Positions 23,768-37,311 of a DNA stretch of 64,000 nt are shown here, one piece after another (the first letter of the stretch is position 1; each line of letters begins with the position of its first letter). The position numbers were made by a program, and so were the translations under genes. The DNA lies in contig JACATO010000087.1 in the NCBI GenBank assembly GCA_018389105.1, positions 682,001-746,000 on the forward strand, in the 5' to 3' direction. This stretch comes from Nautilus pompilius. Taxonomy: Eukaryota > Mollusca > Cephalopoda > Nautilida > Nautilidae. The notes under the pieces are model-generated. The model saw only the letters and a list, made by a program, of their open reading frames with translations, searched no databases and was not told the DNA's origin.

Positions 23768-25398
23768 CCTGTAGTAGTTTGCTATTCTTCAGAAGTCTGA
23801 ATAAATAATAGGCGGCCAAATCTCATGTTGAAACCTTTTCATTCTGCTGACTAAATATGAGGGAACAAACCATGGCAGAGAAATTATATAAAATGGAACC
23901 AGTTGAATTTTTTGCTTATTTTATAGTTACTGCCAAACTGTGTGCGCCATGCCCCAATAACATTAGTCACCCCTGGTGCACATGGCTGCAGCATAAATGG
24001 CAGCAGTAAATGCTGGTAAGTTTGGAGCCTTCTCACCAAACTTCCAGGATGCCACCACAGGTCCTAAAGAGCCGAGTGAGACTGCTTTAGCGGTGGTTCA
24101 CAGGGTAAGTAACTAACCCCTGCTTTGCTGGCTATTCTAGCATAGCTACTACCTCCAGTCCCCCTTCCCTCCCAGCTCACTACAAAACAAAAACAAACAG
24201 CCCAGGGCCAGGAGTGTTTCCTTTACAACATAACTTAGGGAGAGCAACAGCTGCTAGGGTCCCTGCAGTGGAAAGTATCAGGGAAACACACAGCCATATC
24301 AGCTCTCAGGCTCAGCCTGGAGAAGTCTACTTGTTCTTGTTGAAATTGGATTCATGTTTCCAGAATGGGTATTTTGCAAATAGAGGCTGTTTAAAGGTCT
24401 TGTAATGATCAGGACAAACACAAACACACCAGCAAATTGTAAGAGTTGTGTGTATGTAGGCAATGGCTGAGATGATTGGCTGGAAGAGAGCACAGGCAGC
24501 CAATCAACTATGCCCATTCTTTTAACTGGCAGGCTGCCATTGTGTCAATCTCAGGAGAAAGTGGATAAGCCAGCCCTTTGTGAAAGGGGTGGCTATGGTA
24601 TGATTTCTGGAAGATACAGAACCAGATGTCATTCATTATATGTTGCTGTCTTAGATGACAAATGTTGACACAATTCCCTCTAAAATATCAGAGTTAAGAG
24701 TTTCAAAAATGTTTGCTAAACAAGTCTATTTTTAACACCTTTAATAACTAAATTAGATAGATGGTGAAAAACACAGCAGTTTTAATGTTATTTCCTTAAA
24801 TCAGTCAGGTTAGGTGACAGATGGAAGAAAGTTCTTTTCAAGCAACTGCAACCATACAGTAAATTTCAACACTCACTGCTTAAAATTGTGTTTGCAGAAA
24901 AGGAAACCAAAATTAAACTCAATTAAACACAGACTGCGTAACCTCTGACTAACTTCCCACATTTTAGTAGGTTTACTAATATTTCAGTATTTGATAAAGT
25001 TGAATTTTTATCCAATGTAAGCTCCATCTATAGGAAGGAGATAATGAACAAGCAAGAGCTTGATTACTGATAAAAGGAATTAAGAGCAGAATTTAATCAT
25101 GAGACATTGTATGCACTAACAACATTTTTAAAATTCATTACAACAACCATGCACACCTTACTCCACAACATACAGTGTTTATTGGGGGGGGTACTAATAG
25201 AACAGCCATGTTATTGTATACCTTTAATGATGCTGGTTAATTTCCATTTGGAATCAAAGCTAAAGAACCAACCATAAATGTCTAGGTAGGTGACAATGGC
25301 TTCAGGCACAAGTGGAGTAGAAGATCCAACCAGGAAAACATGGCTGCCCAGATGTTTATAGAGAAGCTGTCAAAACAGACATTGGCTAGGCAATTATG
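23768..25398. other. Spacer with GC-richer patch
   Basis: Patch 23927-24110 has an acceptor-like TTGCTTATTTTATAG and two good donors (ATGCTG|GTAAGT at 24016, CACAGG|GTAAGT near 24109) on the plus strand, but no recognised peptide. A perfect 10-bp inverted repeat with CCAAT boxes lies at 24473-24506. Confidence 0.35.
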
Positions 25399-25600
25399 GG
25401 GCAGCCAGTGGTTGAGTGGTAGACTACTGGATTGCCTGCCATGGTTGAAAACGTATGTTCAAATACCAAACAGTAGCAGTATGGTTTGGTGTACCACCCT
25501 GATGACATGGTTTTTTTTTCTCACTGCTCTTCACCAGCCGGCTACGAGAGTTTTCTCCCACATCTAAAATGAAAGGATTATGATGGGATTTTCCAGTAAG
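25399..25600 (+). mobile_element. tRNA-headed SINE (plus)
   Basis: Forward copy with head GCAGCCAGTGGTTGAGTGG (A-box-like), AGACTACTGGATTGCC, decayed B box near TATGTTCAAATACC, then CACCAGCCGGCTACGAGAG and TTTTCTCCCACATCTAAAAT. A tail similar to the copy near 52.5 kb (GAGATGTCCTTAGGCCTT) may extend it to about 25790. Confidence 0.75.
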
Positions 25601-26237
25601 CATAGTAGAGATTCCATGAGTAAATCTTGAATGGCTTATATCTTAACCACCCTCAAGAGCCCCCAACAGTGCTTAAGCAACCTGCTTGATCAGCAAGACT
25701 GATACCACCACACACCTCTCACTACTGAGAGATGTCCTTAGGCCTTGAAAGTTAAGGCAAGGTTCAACAGGGAGAAGGTAGTTATAACCAATGCTGTCCC
25801 TCATGTGAACATGATAAAAGCCAAGAGTTAATACATAGTTTTCAAACCTTTTTGACTTCTTGTACCTCTATTTAAGCAATGAAAAACAAACACGCACATA
25901 TATCACTCACCCCTACTAAATGCTGACATAGTGGCTGCTATTTTTGCGTGTTTTTCCCTTAAGGCCCTTGTTTTTATTTTTAGATTTTACAGATTTATTT
26001 ATTTGTGTCAAAGGATAAGAGAAATACTAAACAAACAACATTTCCTTTAAAAATTAGAAAGATAAACAATTAAGGTATAATGCTAAAAAATGCTGCTAAA
26101 CCACAAAACCTATCAGTTCTCTATTCTAAGAATGGCTACAGGAAAAGTTAGCTAAAAACATAAAACTTTATAGCAGGGGTGATAAAAGCTCAGTAAAGTA
26201 CAGCAGGTCAAATATCATTAATGTTAATTTTAAAAAG

Positions 26238-26238
<1 letters not shown>
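25601..26238. other. SINE tail and AT-rich spacer
   Basis: The first 190 bases probably belong to the SINE tail. The rest shows nothing recognisable. Confidence 0.4.
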
Positions 26239-26291
<53 letters not shown>

Positions 26292-26302
26292 TAATATAAT
26301 AG
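26239..26302. repeat. (AAT)n microsatellite
   Basis: About twenty AAT units, nearly uninterrupted; the longest trinucleotide tract in the window. Confidence 0.97.
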
Positions 26303-26628
26303 TTGAACTTTTTAATGTAGGAAAAGGATGAAATGTGTATTCCGAAAAACTTTCAACAATGAAATACTCCAACACAGAAAATCATCTGATGTATCTGCTC
26401 ATCTTTCATGTTACTGGGCAGATGGTGATGCTGTAAAGTGCATCAGTTCAATACATGAATCATTCTGATAAAAGTCAATACTGCTTTAAGTTAACCCTCC
26501 GTATACCACACCAGCTTTTATTTTACTTATAGGCTCTGCCCAAAAAGCAGTAGTATATTGTTGGATGGGCATATTTAATTAGCAGACTTGTAATGCAAAG
26601 CACAGGGAGCAATGCTGATTTATTATTA

Positions 26629-26738
26629 CAAAGGATTATTATATCAATGAGAAAGGTACTATGTCATAACCTCTAAGGTTCAAACTATGCTGAATAATAG
26701 AAAATTTAAGGATAGTGGGTGCAAATATATCCTGGAAG
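26629..26738 (-). mobile_element. Short repeat family, copy E (left half, minus)
   Basis: On the minus strand: GGATATATTTGCACCCACTA, TCCTTAAATTTTCTATTATT, CAGCATAGTTTGAACC, TTAGAGGTTATGACATAGTACC, which follows the left block of the 18 kb copy base by base with scattered changes. The right block is not found to its left. Confidence 0.65.
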
Positions 26739-26810
26739 ATTTTTAAAAGGCAAACCATTTTGGAAAAGATTTAAGTTAATCAAATATCTATTAATAGAAA
26801 TAATAATCAG

Positions 26811-27010
26811 GAGAGATGGCTGGTGACTCAGTGGATAGGAAACTGGAGACTGCCAAGGTTTGAGTAAGGATCCAAGTTTAATCCCAAACCAGGGTTGGCT
26901 TAGTTTGGTGAACCTCCCTAGCATGGCTGCTTCTTCACCAGCCCATTATAAGTTTTCCTCCTCCAACATCTAAAAATAAAAGGTTCTAGTAAGGATTTCC
27001 CAGCTAATGT
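26811..27010 (+). mobile_element. tRNA-headed SINE (plus)
   Basis: Head GGCTGGTGACTCAGTGGATAG, a B-box-like GTTTAATCCCAAACC, then TCCCTAGCATGGCTGCTTC, TTCACCAGCCCATTATAAG, TTTTCCTCCTCCAACATC and TTCTAGTAAGGATTTCCC. A diverged tail may run to about 27130. Confidence 0.7.
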
Positions 27011-27190
27011 CCACAGTGCCACCATGCCTTAATGGCATAAGATATGTTCTCTAGCAGATAACCATGGTTATGCTCTCTTTCACCAAGGTAATCTCCCTTG
27101 TAGGGACTGGTGGATGAAAAAGGATTTAAGAAACAACTGAAACTGAACATGCAGAAATAAGTCAACATCCTTAAGAGATGGATGCAAACT

Positions 27191-27194
27191 AAAA

Positions 27195-27225
<31 letters not shown>

Positions 27226-27229
27226 TATA
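27191..27229. repeat. A-tract plus (AT)n
   Basis: About twelve A followed by a long alternating AT run. Confidence 0.95.
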
Positions 27230-28863
27230 CCTACAAGAGGAGTGATTTTTTTTTCCTCTTTGTCATAAACTCAGAGAATTAACTACTATCTGTTGTGTAG
27301 TAACTTACATAGGTATGTACTAGAGGCAGTCAAATGAAAGCCAACTAAAATAGCGCACATCCCAATGGTTAACGTCCTTAGCGTTATTTCTGTAAAAAAT
27401 ACAATTTCAGATATGAAAGTAGTACAAACTTGCAGGATTTTCTCCAGAATTCCATTGTCTGAATCTCAAAAATCAAAAAAAAAAAAAAAGTTACCATCTC
27501 TATTTAAAAAAAATTATTATTATTTGAAAATTTTCAGAGCTCAAAGAATTCTGGAAGAGTTTGCTTAACAAGATGATGAAAAGTATCCAGGAAAATTTTG
27601 GTAACATTCTTAATTCACAGCTTAATTGTGTTATGGGGATGTAAAGCTTTGCTTTTTAAATGAACATTCCAGTGCTCAACACAGCTTCTTTATCATTTGG
27701 TGTTCAGATTATTAAGAGCAAATCTGGTTGATTCTTTTTTCTTTTTTTTTGCTTTAAATGAAACCTGTTCATTTTAATTCATAGGACTTAGAAACCTAAG
27801 AATTTCTTTAAATTATTCTGAAAGTCGCCAAGAAAAAGTGAGAACCAGCAGAAGCATTTACATCTAATCTGCGAAGATTGGTATTAGAAAATACATTTTC
27901 TTTTCAACGGGTAGAATAATTGTCCATATATATACATAGAGAACACAATGAACCAAAATCTCTTCTAGGCATCTTGTATTGAACAACATGACAGTTAATT
28001 TTAGGGGTTCTTAAATGATGAATCCTAATCTCTAAAATGTACAGATCATAGCCAGATGGTTCTACAAAATAAAATAAAATTCCACATGATTAAAATATAT
28101 TACATAGGTTTATCAAGATTATCCATTTAACTATCAAAATTCCCAAAAATCAACTTTCCATTTAGGAATTCATGCGAAAAATGAGTTAATAAATTTATAT
28201 TTCTGCTACACACCTAAAAGCCATACAGATCTACTAATTCAACGAGTACATGTATCAATCAAACATTTTAACTGTTTTGTCTGCTTGAGAGAATGGCATA
28301 TCAACCCTATTTATTTTACATTATAATTACAGATATGTGGGTAAAAGGATGCTCAATAACCTTCCAAATTAATTCCGCTGAAAAGAAAGCCAACAGTATG
28401 TCAGAGTTAGCAACAACAAATAGCGGCAGGGTGAAGGGAGTTTGGTGGTAAGTGAACATTTAGTAGAGAGTGCATGAAAATATGTTGTTTATTGCCCTTT
28501 TATTTTTAAACCTTGTATTAGTAATTTATACCTCAATAATGAATACTGAGCAAAATAAAAGTGCAAAGTAGGCAGAAAGTATTCTAGTTAGTGAATCTAC
28601 ATAGCCAAATAGCTAAACTAATATGTGGATAAAGTAGCTACTGGAAAACAAACAAAAGTATTAGCGAGTCTTTTCTTAATCATCAACAAATAAAAGCACA
28701 GGATAAAACACTGGAAAACATGAAAACAATATTACTGTCATTATTCACAGTGCATTTTCTTCATTGTGACAAGATCTGCTCTTTAAACTGCTTGTTCTCT
28801 TTTTGTGCTTACTGTTAATATTTCTGACAAACAGTGACAGGAAAGTTGTTATTTGAAAACCAG
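27230..28863. other. AT-rich spacer
   Basis: Near 27318-27345 the words TACTAGAGGCAGTCAAATGAAAGCC resemble a mariner-type terminal repeat, but no transposase follows. Otherwise nothing recognised. Confidence 0.35.
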
Positions 28864-29060
28864 GTAAAAGCTACAAAACCAATGAACCAACCATCTGGAA
28901 TGAGAAAACAGGCCAAGAAGAGCATAAATCAAATCAGGAATGGAGAAGAAGTTATCCTGACAAGAAAAATGACAAAGATGCCACAAATACCAGTTTCCCA
29001 GGGTATGAAGATTACATGTCATGGGACCAGCTGAAGGAGGTCACAAAATGGGACTACTAA
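28864..29060 (+). CDS. Candidate terminal exon (unrecognised)
   Basis: An open plus-strand frame of about 65 codons, hydrophilic and with several Trp and Tyr, ends ...SFPGYEDYMSWDQL...VTKWDY and TAA at 29058-29060. A possible acceptor is ACCAG at 28863 with a poor pyrimidine tract; a better acceptor (TTTCTGACAAACAG at 28834) leads into a different frame. The plus strand here is A-rich, which by itself favours hydrophilic frames. No family recognised. Confidence 0.15.
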
Positions 29061-32000
29061 CACAGATAGTTAGTTTCTCCTGTGCTAGTAACAAATGAAC
29101 ATTTTTTAATTATTTATTTTAAAACAGCAGCAAAACTTTTCAAGATAAATAAGAAAATTCACCCTATGCATAGGCTGATGATTATGCATAATCTAATATT
29201 AATAACTAATCATGCACTATATTATGCAAGTTTTCTTTCTTTGAAAGCCTGTTTACCTAGCAATAGGTAGGCTTCCAGTTGTTAGCTGATTGGTGGATCA
29301 CTTTCCAGGGTAATGGTTCTGCCAGTGCAGATGGTGAGTTCCGATATTCCTTATCACCAGGTTACTCTGCTAGCTACCTAAGAGTATGTTTGCTGTGCAT
29401 GCAGCAACTTCTATACTATTAACAGATTCATGCATCTGTCTGCATGTAACATGTGCACAGCTATCTTTAGTTTAAAAAAAGAAATCATTAAACATTGGGT
29501 TCCTTTCTTTAAAACAATGCTTTTGTTGCATACCGACATTCATCTTTGAGAGCTACAGAGATTTTAATCATCTGACCAATTTTTCCTGGCTAAAACCCAA
29601 CACACCTGGACAGGAATTATCATGCGAGTTCGTCATCAAGATGACGCACACAAGTTAGACAGATGTGAAAACATTCTTGCAATATAAAACAAACAGCAAA
29701 TAAAGAGAAACGCATCTCAAGATGTAAATGTTCCGTTCTCCTACATATCATAACCACTTATTCTTGCCCTCACATTCACACAGCTGTTTCGACCATTCAC
29801 CAAAATAACATAACAACACAGATTCCAAAGTCTTTTGATTCACATGACATGTTCAACATTCAGAGATGAAGCAATTATAAAATAATATGATAACCATGAT
29901 TTATACTGGCCAGTTTAATGCCGTATTCCAAAAAATATGGCTTATATAGACTGATTGTCTAAATGTCTACTACATTTTATACAAATTGTCATGAAGTTCT
30001 GCCAACACCATGCAAGATTCTCTTTGGGTATGGGGAACTTGCAGAGGCCATGATGACTTTCCTTTAATATGAAAGCATCTGTGATGTAGGAATGAAGCTT
30101 TTAAGCAATACTTTGAATACCAGCCATGGTTGAAACACAAAAGCCACAGCATAAAGAACAAGACAACCAAGCAACAGCAGGAGGCAGCCTTGGACACTGA
30201 AATCTACTGATAACAAATATTGAATAAACTGAGAATTACATGAAAGTTTTTAAACCTTCTCAGATTTCCAGCATAATCTGCTATAATTTACTGTCAACTG
30301 GATTTATATCCACATAGCAGAAGTATCATTTCCCAACATTAATCAGACAAGTTGAAGGTAATTAATACTAACTTCCAGTTCCCAAACCACCACCAAACCA
30401 GGAACCAAAAATTTTCGCACTAATTTTCTCTTGCACAACTACACCAGTAATTTTTAAACAGATACGTAAAAACACTGAGGATGAACTGAATGTGAGATGA
30501 AGTAATATTTTTCATTATACAAACATTTTAAAAAGGTATTTTGTTTGTTTAATTTTACTGCCATTTTTTTATGGATATAGTTTTATCCAACATCCAAAAT
30601 AATTCTGGTTTTCTGGTGCCTGTCTCTAAAATAAAAGGTTCGTTAAACCACATTTGCTTTCATCAGTAAAGCGGTACATTTAACATTGCAATAATAAATG
30701 GACTGGCTTGCAAGATGTTCACCTAAACACTAAATGAAAAAAAAAGTCAACAGTTTCTGTGAACTCTAATAAGTGAAGGCAGTGTATAAGTAGAGAATGT
30801 AAATCAGGCCACATCAATGTCCAAAACACTTCATTAAATATTGCTAAACAAATATGGACTCTATCACCTCCTTTCTCCAGACTCTCTCCCTCTCTTTTCT
30901 TTTTGTCAGAAAGAAATCTCTTTTCACTGCTGTGTGCCAATCCATGTTTTACAGATGACCCATCTTAAACTCATTTTCCCCCCTGTTATTAAGGACAGGG
31001 GTGATATTCTAGCCAAGCACCACTGTATCCCTGGCTGGCACTCTGGTCTCATTAAGCCCCTTTAAAAACCTGCCCAACAACCAAGCATTTAATAAGGATA
31101 TTCTAAGTACATCTACACCATTTGTTGGCCAACATCCATAAAAACAAGAAATTATGATGCTGTCCTTTCACCCAACTGGGTCTGCTCTTCTGTAAAAGAC
31201 AGAAATGCTGGAGATGGATGGAATACATTAATCTCTGTTATTGGCTTCCCTTGGACAAATTTATGACTGGCTGCCAACTTCACCAACCTAATATGTTTTA
31301 AACAAGAAACAAAGTTTAAAAGTCCTTGGGTGACAACCATTCTGCCATAAATATATACTTATTCACAAGAGAGAAAATACACTGGGTGCCAAAAGTAAAT
31401 TACCCATATTACCCTTAGTAGTAAAAATTTGTTAAAACAAACTTCAGTATGTGTGTGATTTCTAGTTAATACAAAGCAACTTGACAATAAATTCTGTTGT
31501 TTCCACTTTAAAGTCTTCATAAAATCTTCGCATTTACTTCAAACTGAACCTGAGAAATAAATGGTGGCTTAAAAAAGTATAAGGCAACAGCAGATATGTG
31601 TGGATAGAAGATTGTTTTAAACTCCCAGAGTTTTGAATCTGATTTTTAATGTAGAGATTTCCCTTTCATCAGCAGTTTAAAATTAACTCTTTTTAAACAA
31701 TAAAATAAAACAAATTTTTGTTTTTGTTTTTCTATTCACTTTTTAAAAAACACTTTATCTTTAATTTTCTTTTTACATAGAATGAGTTTGTCCCCCCTCC
31801 CACTTGTAAATGTCAAATAACATTAAAGTTTTTTTTTATATGTTAATATATGAACAATTTATTTTCTGATGAAGATGACCCGAGATTGACAAGGAGAGAT
31901 ATAATTAAAAACAGTTACACGTAGAAAAGGTATTTAAACTTTGCTCTACACCTGATCCAGAGGAGTAAAACAGAACAATATACTGATTTAATGACCAAGC

Positions 32001-33317
32001 TAAAACACAACACTCACGCACACACACACACAAAATAAAGTCTGCATAATCTAGCAGCAGAGAAAATATCAAGTAATAACTAACTTAACATACCAGAGTA
32101 TGTGTTTTATCTGTCAATGGCTTTTCATTGGTGAGGATTTGGCATTAATAGCATGACAGAACTCAATAATAGTCAGCAAACATGCATGCCAAACCCTGAC
32201 AAGGAGCAAATTTGTTCAACAAGCCAAGGGATTCTTTTTTTCTCTCTTTCTAAAGGTTTGGGTATTCTATCAAACCAATAAGGTCCCATCCATGGTAGCC
32301 AAACAAAGTAGACAAAGTATTCTCTCTCTCTCTCTCTGATCCTAAGGTACGCCCAAGAGGCACCTCGTCCGGAGGAAATCACACAGTACTTCTCTGGCAG
32401 CAGTCATATTGAGTCACTCCATAATAAGTGTATTACTGGAGAGATGTCCACACGGTTATATGGCGGCAGTAATTACGGCCAATGTAAACATGTCAGTTCA
32501 CACTGAAATAAAAAAGGACAGCAGTCAATAGAAGATGGCACAACGTGTTCTTTTCTTCATACATGGTTGCCATCAGGGAGAAAAAAGTGTATTTAAAAAA
32601 AAAAAATGCTTCATTTCAGATAACATCTGAATTTTAGGAACTCACAACATAAAAGCAACTCTGGGGATTTACAGAAAGGCCTTTTTAAACCAGCATTTTA
32701 AAATCGTGTCAGCATGCAGAGCATTCCAACATCACTGTGTCTAATCCAAGAGGCCTTCCATAAATATTTGCACGTAATACACATTATCTTCTTGCAGTTC
32801 AAAAAGAGCCTTTTAAAGTGTCATTTTTTCCTTCTATAGCATTAAGCAGTTTAATTTCAAAGCCTGAATGAGAGATATCCTCATGAAACATTTAATAACC
32901 AGACATATACATATTTAGTATTATGCAGCAATGGTTCATATTTTATTTAGCATTTTTACTAGCTATTTACCACATCATACCAGTTTTTCTCTTACAAATA
33001 CCACACCACAATAGATGATTTAGTTTTTTGCATTGAACTGGCTATATGTTTAGTCAAATACAGTTGCAATGTAAACATGGGCATGGAAATCTATAGGAAG
33101 GTACTGCAAGTTATGGCCTATATGGCCAAACCTGTGCTGAGTAATACAGATCTAAAGAGTCTGTCTGTAAACTGCATATCTCACTATCAGCCATCATGGA
33201 CATCAGAGATACAAATGGCCTCAGTCATAGGCCAAGAACAATACTTGGTGGAAGGCCAGGTCTTTCCAAAAAAGTGATTTGAACGGTGTCATGAGTACTT
33301 TTTTCTACTGAACAAAC
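29061..33317. other. Long spacer with no recognised gene
   Basis: A/T-rich throughout, with short CA and TC tracts (about 32014-32031 and 32321-32338). Open frames on both strands around 30.0-30.2 and 31.15-31.34 kb have no motifs. A GC-richer, CpG-containing patch at about 32345-32510 is noted under findings. Confidence 0.35.
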
Positions 33318-33443
33318 CTTGTGAAAGAAAATCCACATGGCCAGCTGATGAAGAACGAAAAGAAGTCATGCCAGAAAGTAGCACCAAACTGAGTTGAACC
33401 CAATAAGCCATCAGCTTGGTAGTCCAGTAAGCTAACCACTGGC
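33318..33443 (-). mobile_element. tRNA-headed SINE (minus)
   Basis: GTGAAAGAAAATCCACATGG, CCAGCTGATGAAGAACGAAA, GAAGTCATGCCAG and the reversed head AGTCCAGTAAGCTAACCACTGG. It abuts a fragment of the short repeat family at 33446. Confidence 0.75.
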
Positions 33444-33445
33444 AA

Positions 33446-33515
33446 ATTTGAAGGGTAGTGGGTGCAAATACACCACAGGTAGTAAATAAAGAGTTAAAAT
33501 TAACCAAGAATAGCA
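33446..33515 (-). mobile_element. Short repeat family, copy F (left end, minus)
   Basis: On the minus strand TTAACTCTTTATTTACTACC, TGTGGTGTATTTGCACCC, ACTACCCTTCAAATTT. Only the terminal part of the left block remains before the SINE begins. Confidence 0.6.
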
Positions 33516-34097
33516 TATTATATAAAGATTTAATTCTATAACTGAATAACTGAGTTCTCAAAAGTTCAGCAGTCAAATGATACATCATTCATTCTTAGCA
33601 GGGCTCCAAAAATATTTTACAATTTGGCAGCCAGCAAAATTTTCTAGTTTCCAACTAAAATAGGATCACAACAGGGAAGTAAAGTATTTTTTCCCCTTCT
33701 AGGCGGCCCAAAGCTTGACTAATTAACTATGTATCCAAAAATTTCTTTTTGTTGTTCACATTGGATTTCATAACTGTCTATTTTTTTATGTAAGCAAAAC
33801 CTTACATTTTCTAAAAATGATTTTGGTTGGAGTGGATTTGCTATCCTCTAAAGCCCTGTGGTTACTTCAAGCCACCTGCTGAGCAGAGAAGGTCAAGAAG
33901 TTTGAAAAGGAATCCTTTTGTTTTGAGGGGTGAACTCAAAGGCCTGCTGATACAGATTGATGTTGGTAATTTTTAACTGTCTATATTAAAAGTTGGACTA
34001 GGTCCTACAAGTTATGTTATGGTGCAGCAGTCACATCCTTTAACACTAAACTTTTCACATTCTTCCTTTGTTTAATTTGCATCCTTCTTCCATGTTC
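33516..34097. other. AT-rich spacer
   Basis: No gene or known repeat recognised. Confidence 0.4.
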
Positions 34098-34640
34098 TTA
34101 TACTTTCCAGAGCATGCATGCATCACTCTGTCCATCATTATCTATATAACATTGAAGCCTGTTTTCAAATGCTGTGAAAACCACTAGTTGTTCAAAAGAT
34201 ATAACACTTATCTCATATCGAATTCTTTCCTTAAGGTCCTCCAAATCATGTAGCTTGTTTAAATACACATTGGATTTCAATTCCAATCCCCACCCCCCTC
34301 AAAAAAGTCCACAGGTGTCCTTGTCCAATGGGGCCACTGTGTTAAATTCATGTCTTAAAAGGTCTCATCGAGGTAAGCACAAACTTTAGTGGCATAATGA
34401 GATGTAGCCCCACCCTACTGGAAGATCAAGTTATGATCTAGGGATGAAAAGAAGAAATTCTATAACATCTTTGGGTATGAGTCACCAGTTACTATGTTAT
34501 TCTTCTCAGACAAAAAATGGCCCATACATTTTATCACCAAACATTAACTTTAGGAGAGTTCCTCTGGTGTTCTCTCACTTCATGTGGATTCTGTGCTCTT
34601 GAAATTCAGCATATATGTTTGTCTCATCATTATTTATAGA
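34098..34640 (-). pseudogene. Mariner-like (IS630/Tc1/mariner) transposase relic
   Basis: The C-terminal two thirds of a DDE transposase, read on the minus strand in several frames. In order: DETNIYAEF (first catalytic Asp region), AQNPHEVREHQRN (family WGSENPHEV-EHQRDS), GDKMYGPFFV, TGDSYPKML, then FQ-stop-GGATSHYATKV where the family has FQQDGA-PHYA, so the second catalytic Asp is replaced by Gly and preceded by a stop. A CAYLDETF segment and DFF follow, and the end is the open frame 34098-34286 with HDLEDLKERIRYEISVIS and FENRLQCYIDNDGQSD, the standard C-terminal helix. The N-terminal helix-turn-helix half is missing. Similar proteins are abundant as dead copies in arthropods and other invertebrates. 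Confidence 0.9.
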
Positions 34641-36740
34641 TTTATTAAACTTCATAGTAGCAAGACTTTAAGTACATCAGTATCTATTCGTTTACTCTTT
34701 GTAGGTTAAACATTAACCATGCTCCTGAAAGATGGCTAAATAGCAATGTTTGCTTTCTTATTAATTTATTTAATTAAACAGAAAACTTAATCTATAAATA
34801 ACCATCAGTGTCCCCTGATTATCAGTAAGAAAGGAAATCCACTACATACTATACAGAACATGTAATTACTTTGTAGATATGATAAATAGATAAACATATA
34901 TAAATAAGTATGAGTAGTAATAGATTTTTTTTTTTTTTGTTTTATGGAAGCTTTTATAAAACAGATCCAGACTGTACTGTAGTAGGTTAACTTTGTTGTT
35001 GTCAGGAGGTGTGGGTTTATATTGTGTACATGAAACACCCTGAACAGAGAGAAAATGAGGACCCAAAACTGATAAACAGACTTCCTGCCATTTTACAAAT
35101 CAGTAGAATAGCTTTAAAGTACATGTCGCCAAACAAAAACATTTAAAAAAAACTTTCTTTTTCTGCTTAACATACGATAGATAGTAAAGATGTTTGTATT
35201 CACATTATGTTCAAACTGTCAAAGGTAAATTGTAACAATTGCACGTCCATTTTTTCTCACACGATTCAGTCTTGGCCAGTCAGATCACATCTTTTTTTTT
35301 TCATTGCCTCACAAAAGGGGACCAGAAAGAGAGAGAAAAAACACTGTGGATTTAAATAATTTTAGTTATCCTTCCCTCTTTTATCAATAATTTCAGCTGC
35401 TCCTGTAGCTGCTGTGTGAAGTGATTTAGCAAAGCACAACCTAAAGGAGGCACTTTAGCCCAATGGCCCTCTTAACAGCAGCCTGCCTGACCACTGGCTC
35501 TTCATGCTAATTGAGCAGAAATCAAAAAGTGCTTTGTAACCCTGAGAATGGCCCTTAAATCCCATCATAAATGACAGCCTCAGTTTGAGCAGATGCAATA
35601 AACATACTAATGCTAACTGAATTGCTCTATGGAAAGTGTGACCTTGAAAAATTATCCAAGCAAAATGTCTTGGTGCCTAAATTAAATGGAACTCTTCTTG
35701 TAATCTACCTTACAATTACATAGCTTTGGACCAAAATTTTAGTATTACAAAGAAACAGTAATAAAGGTCTTTCTTTATCCAATTCTGCCCCACAGCCAAG
35801 TAGAAATCAAAATAACAATATACAAGAGAAATGAAATTCCCACACAGAGGCTACAGTTTGCAAGGGATGCTAAAGTTCTTAATACTGGTTCAGTAGAGTA
35901 GAATCTAAACAGCATTTGATCCTCAGCTTTGACTACAAAATGACATTAAAAAAAAAACTTACTCCCTGGACAAAACTACTTTATATCCCTTGAATACACC
36001 CAAATGTGTAAGCTAGACAGAGGTAAAAACCTAACCAGCATTCCAATGGACCAATAAATCATTCATCAAGTCAATTCTACTAGAAAAACAAGGAACAGGA
36101 TAGATAAATTGGGCTGGGAATGCTTACACCCAATGCTGATAAATTAAATACACCAGGAGTGATTACATCACCTTGCTGAACACACCCATATCTCATTACT
36201 TAGCCATTCATACAGAAGAGCAGCTACCTAGCAAACCAACCAATCATGTCTCTAACAAGAAAAAGAAACAACATCATTTACCCATTACACTAAAATAGTA
36301 GCAGTATTTCCAGTTACAAGTAAAATAAACTGGTAGTGACTTCCAAAATAAACACAGCATACAGTTGTTGCGTGTCACATATAAAAATTCCCATCGTTAG
36401 ATTGCGGAGAATGAAGTTTTCTTGGCCACTTATTTCTAGCTAACTAATGTATCTAACTCATTAAAAGTTCAATAGATTAACCCTTGCAGGGACAATGTTC
36501 CCAATATATTTCACATAATGAATAGATACAAACCCTGCTTTTAGGTGGATGGAAAATAAATTCTCCTTGGACTAAATATTCTGCAAAGACAAGGTGTTTG
36601 CTCTGATATGCCAACAGTACTGAAAAGAGAGAGAGGGGTCTTTTATTTTTTCATATGTCAGTGCCTATAAGAGACGTAGTCCTGGCAAGGGAGTGTTGCC
36701 GATCCTGCACCACATGAAGTCCCAGCATTTCATTCAACAG
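34641..36740. other. AT-rich spacer
   Basis: No gene supported. A patch at about 35385-35600 is GC-richer and unusually free of simple sequence, with CATGCTAATTGAGCAG-type homeodomain-like words; see findings. Confidence 0.35.
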
Positions 36741-36910
36741 GGAAATCCTTTCTAGAACTCTTCATATTTTTATGTGGGAGAAAACCCAAAAAGTCAGCTG
36801 AAAAAGAAAAGAAAACATGCCAGGGAGATATGGAAAACCATGTCAATTCCCTGCAGAATTCAAACTCAGGCCCTCAATCTTAGCAGTCTAGTTCCAGTAG
36901 TCTGCCCTTG
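36741..36910 (-). mobile_element. tRNA-headed SINE (minus)
   Basis: GGAAATCCTTTCTAGAACTC, TTATGTGGGAGAAAACCC, AGTCAGCTGAAAAAG, GAAAACATGCCAGGGAGATA, then CAGAATTCAAACTCAGGCCC (decayed B box) and CTTAGCAGTCTAG. The A-box end is truncated. Confidence 0.7.
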
Positions 36911-36954
36911 TTCCCAAGCCAAGATACAGCACTAAGCCTATTCATGTCCTTTCA

Positions 36955-37311
36955 TTGTCCTCAATAGCTCAGAGAAAACTGTGTGACAAACAGTCCATCT
37001 ACCACTGCACTAGCCTACTGCCTAAAACTATTTTCCCCAGTCTACAGCACAAGGTGGCTGTCCAAGATGGGGGCTGCTTTCATGATTTGATTACCCCACA
37101 CTGTGTTAGGAAAAAGTTTGACCATGATTCACAACCAGGTTTAAAAATATCACGAGAGATCAACCTTTACATTGGTTCATTCTTCACACTAGAGCATTGC
37201 TGTCCCTCACCATATCAGTGCCATTGCTTCAATCAACTTTCACATACTAAGCAATCTTCAGACATAAAAAGCTATATACATGGCCACTGTAATACAACAG
37301 CTATGGTGTGA
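36955..37311 (+). other. Unassigned open frame of 118 codons
   Basis: A plus-strand frame immediately downstream of the SINE and upstream of the LINE relic. It contains HKVAVQDGGCFHDLITPHC and is fairly Cys/His-rich. It matches no domain I can name. Its position just before reverse transcriptase sequence makes an old retrotransposon piece possible, but the frame does not read as LINE coding sequence. Confidence 0.25.
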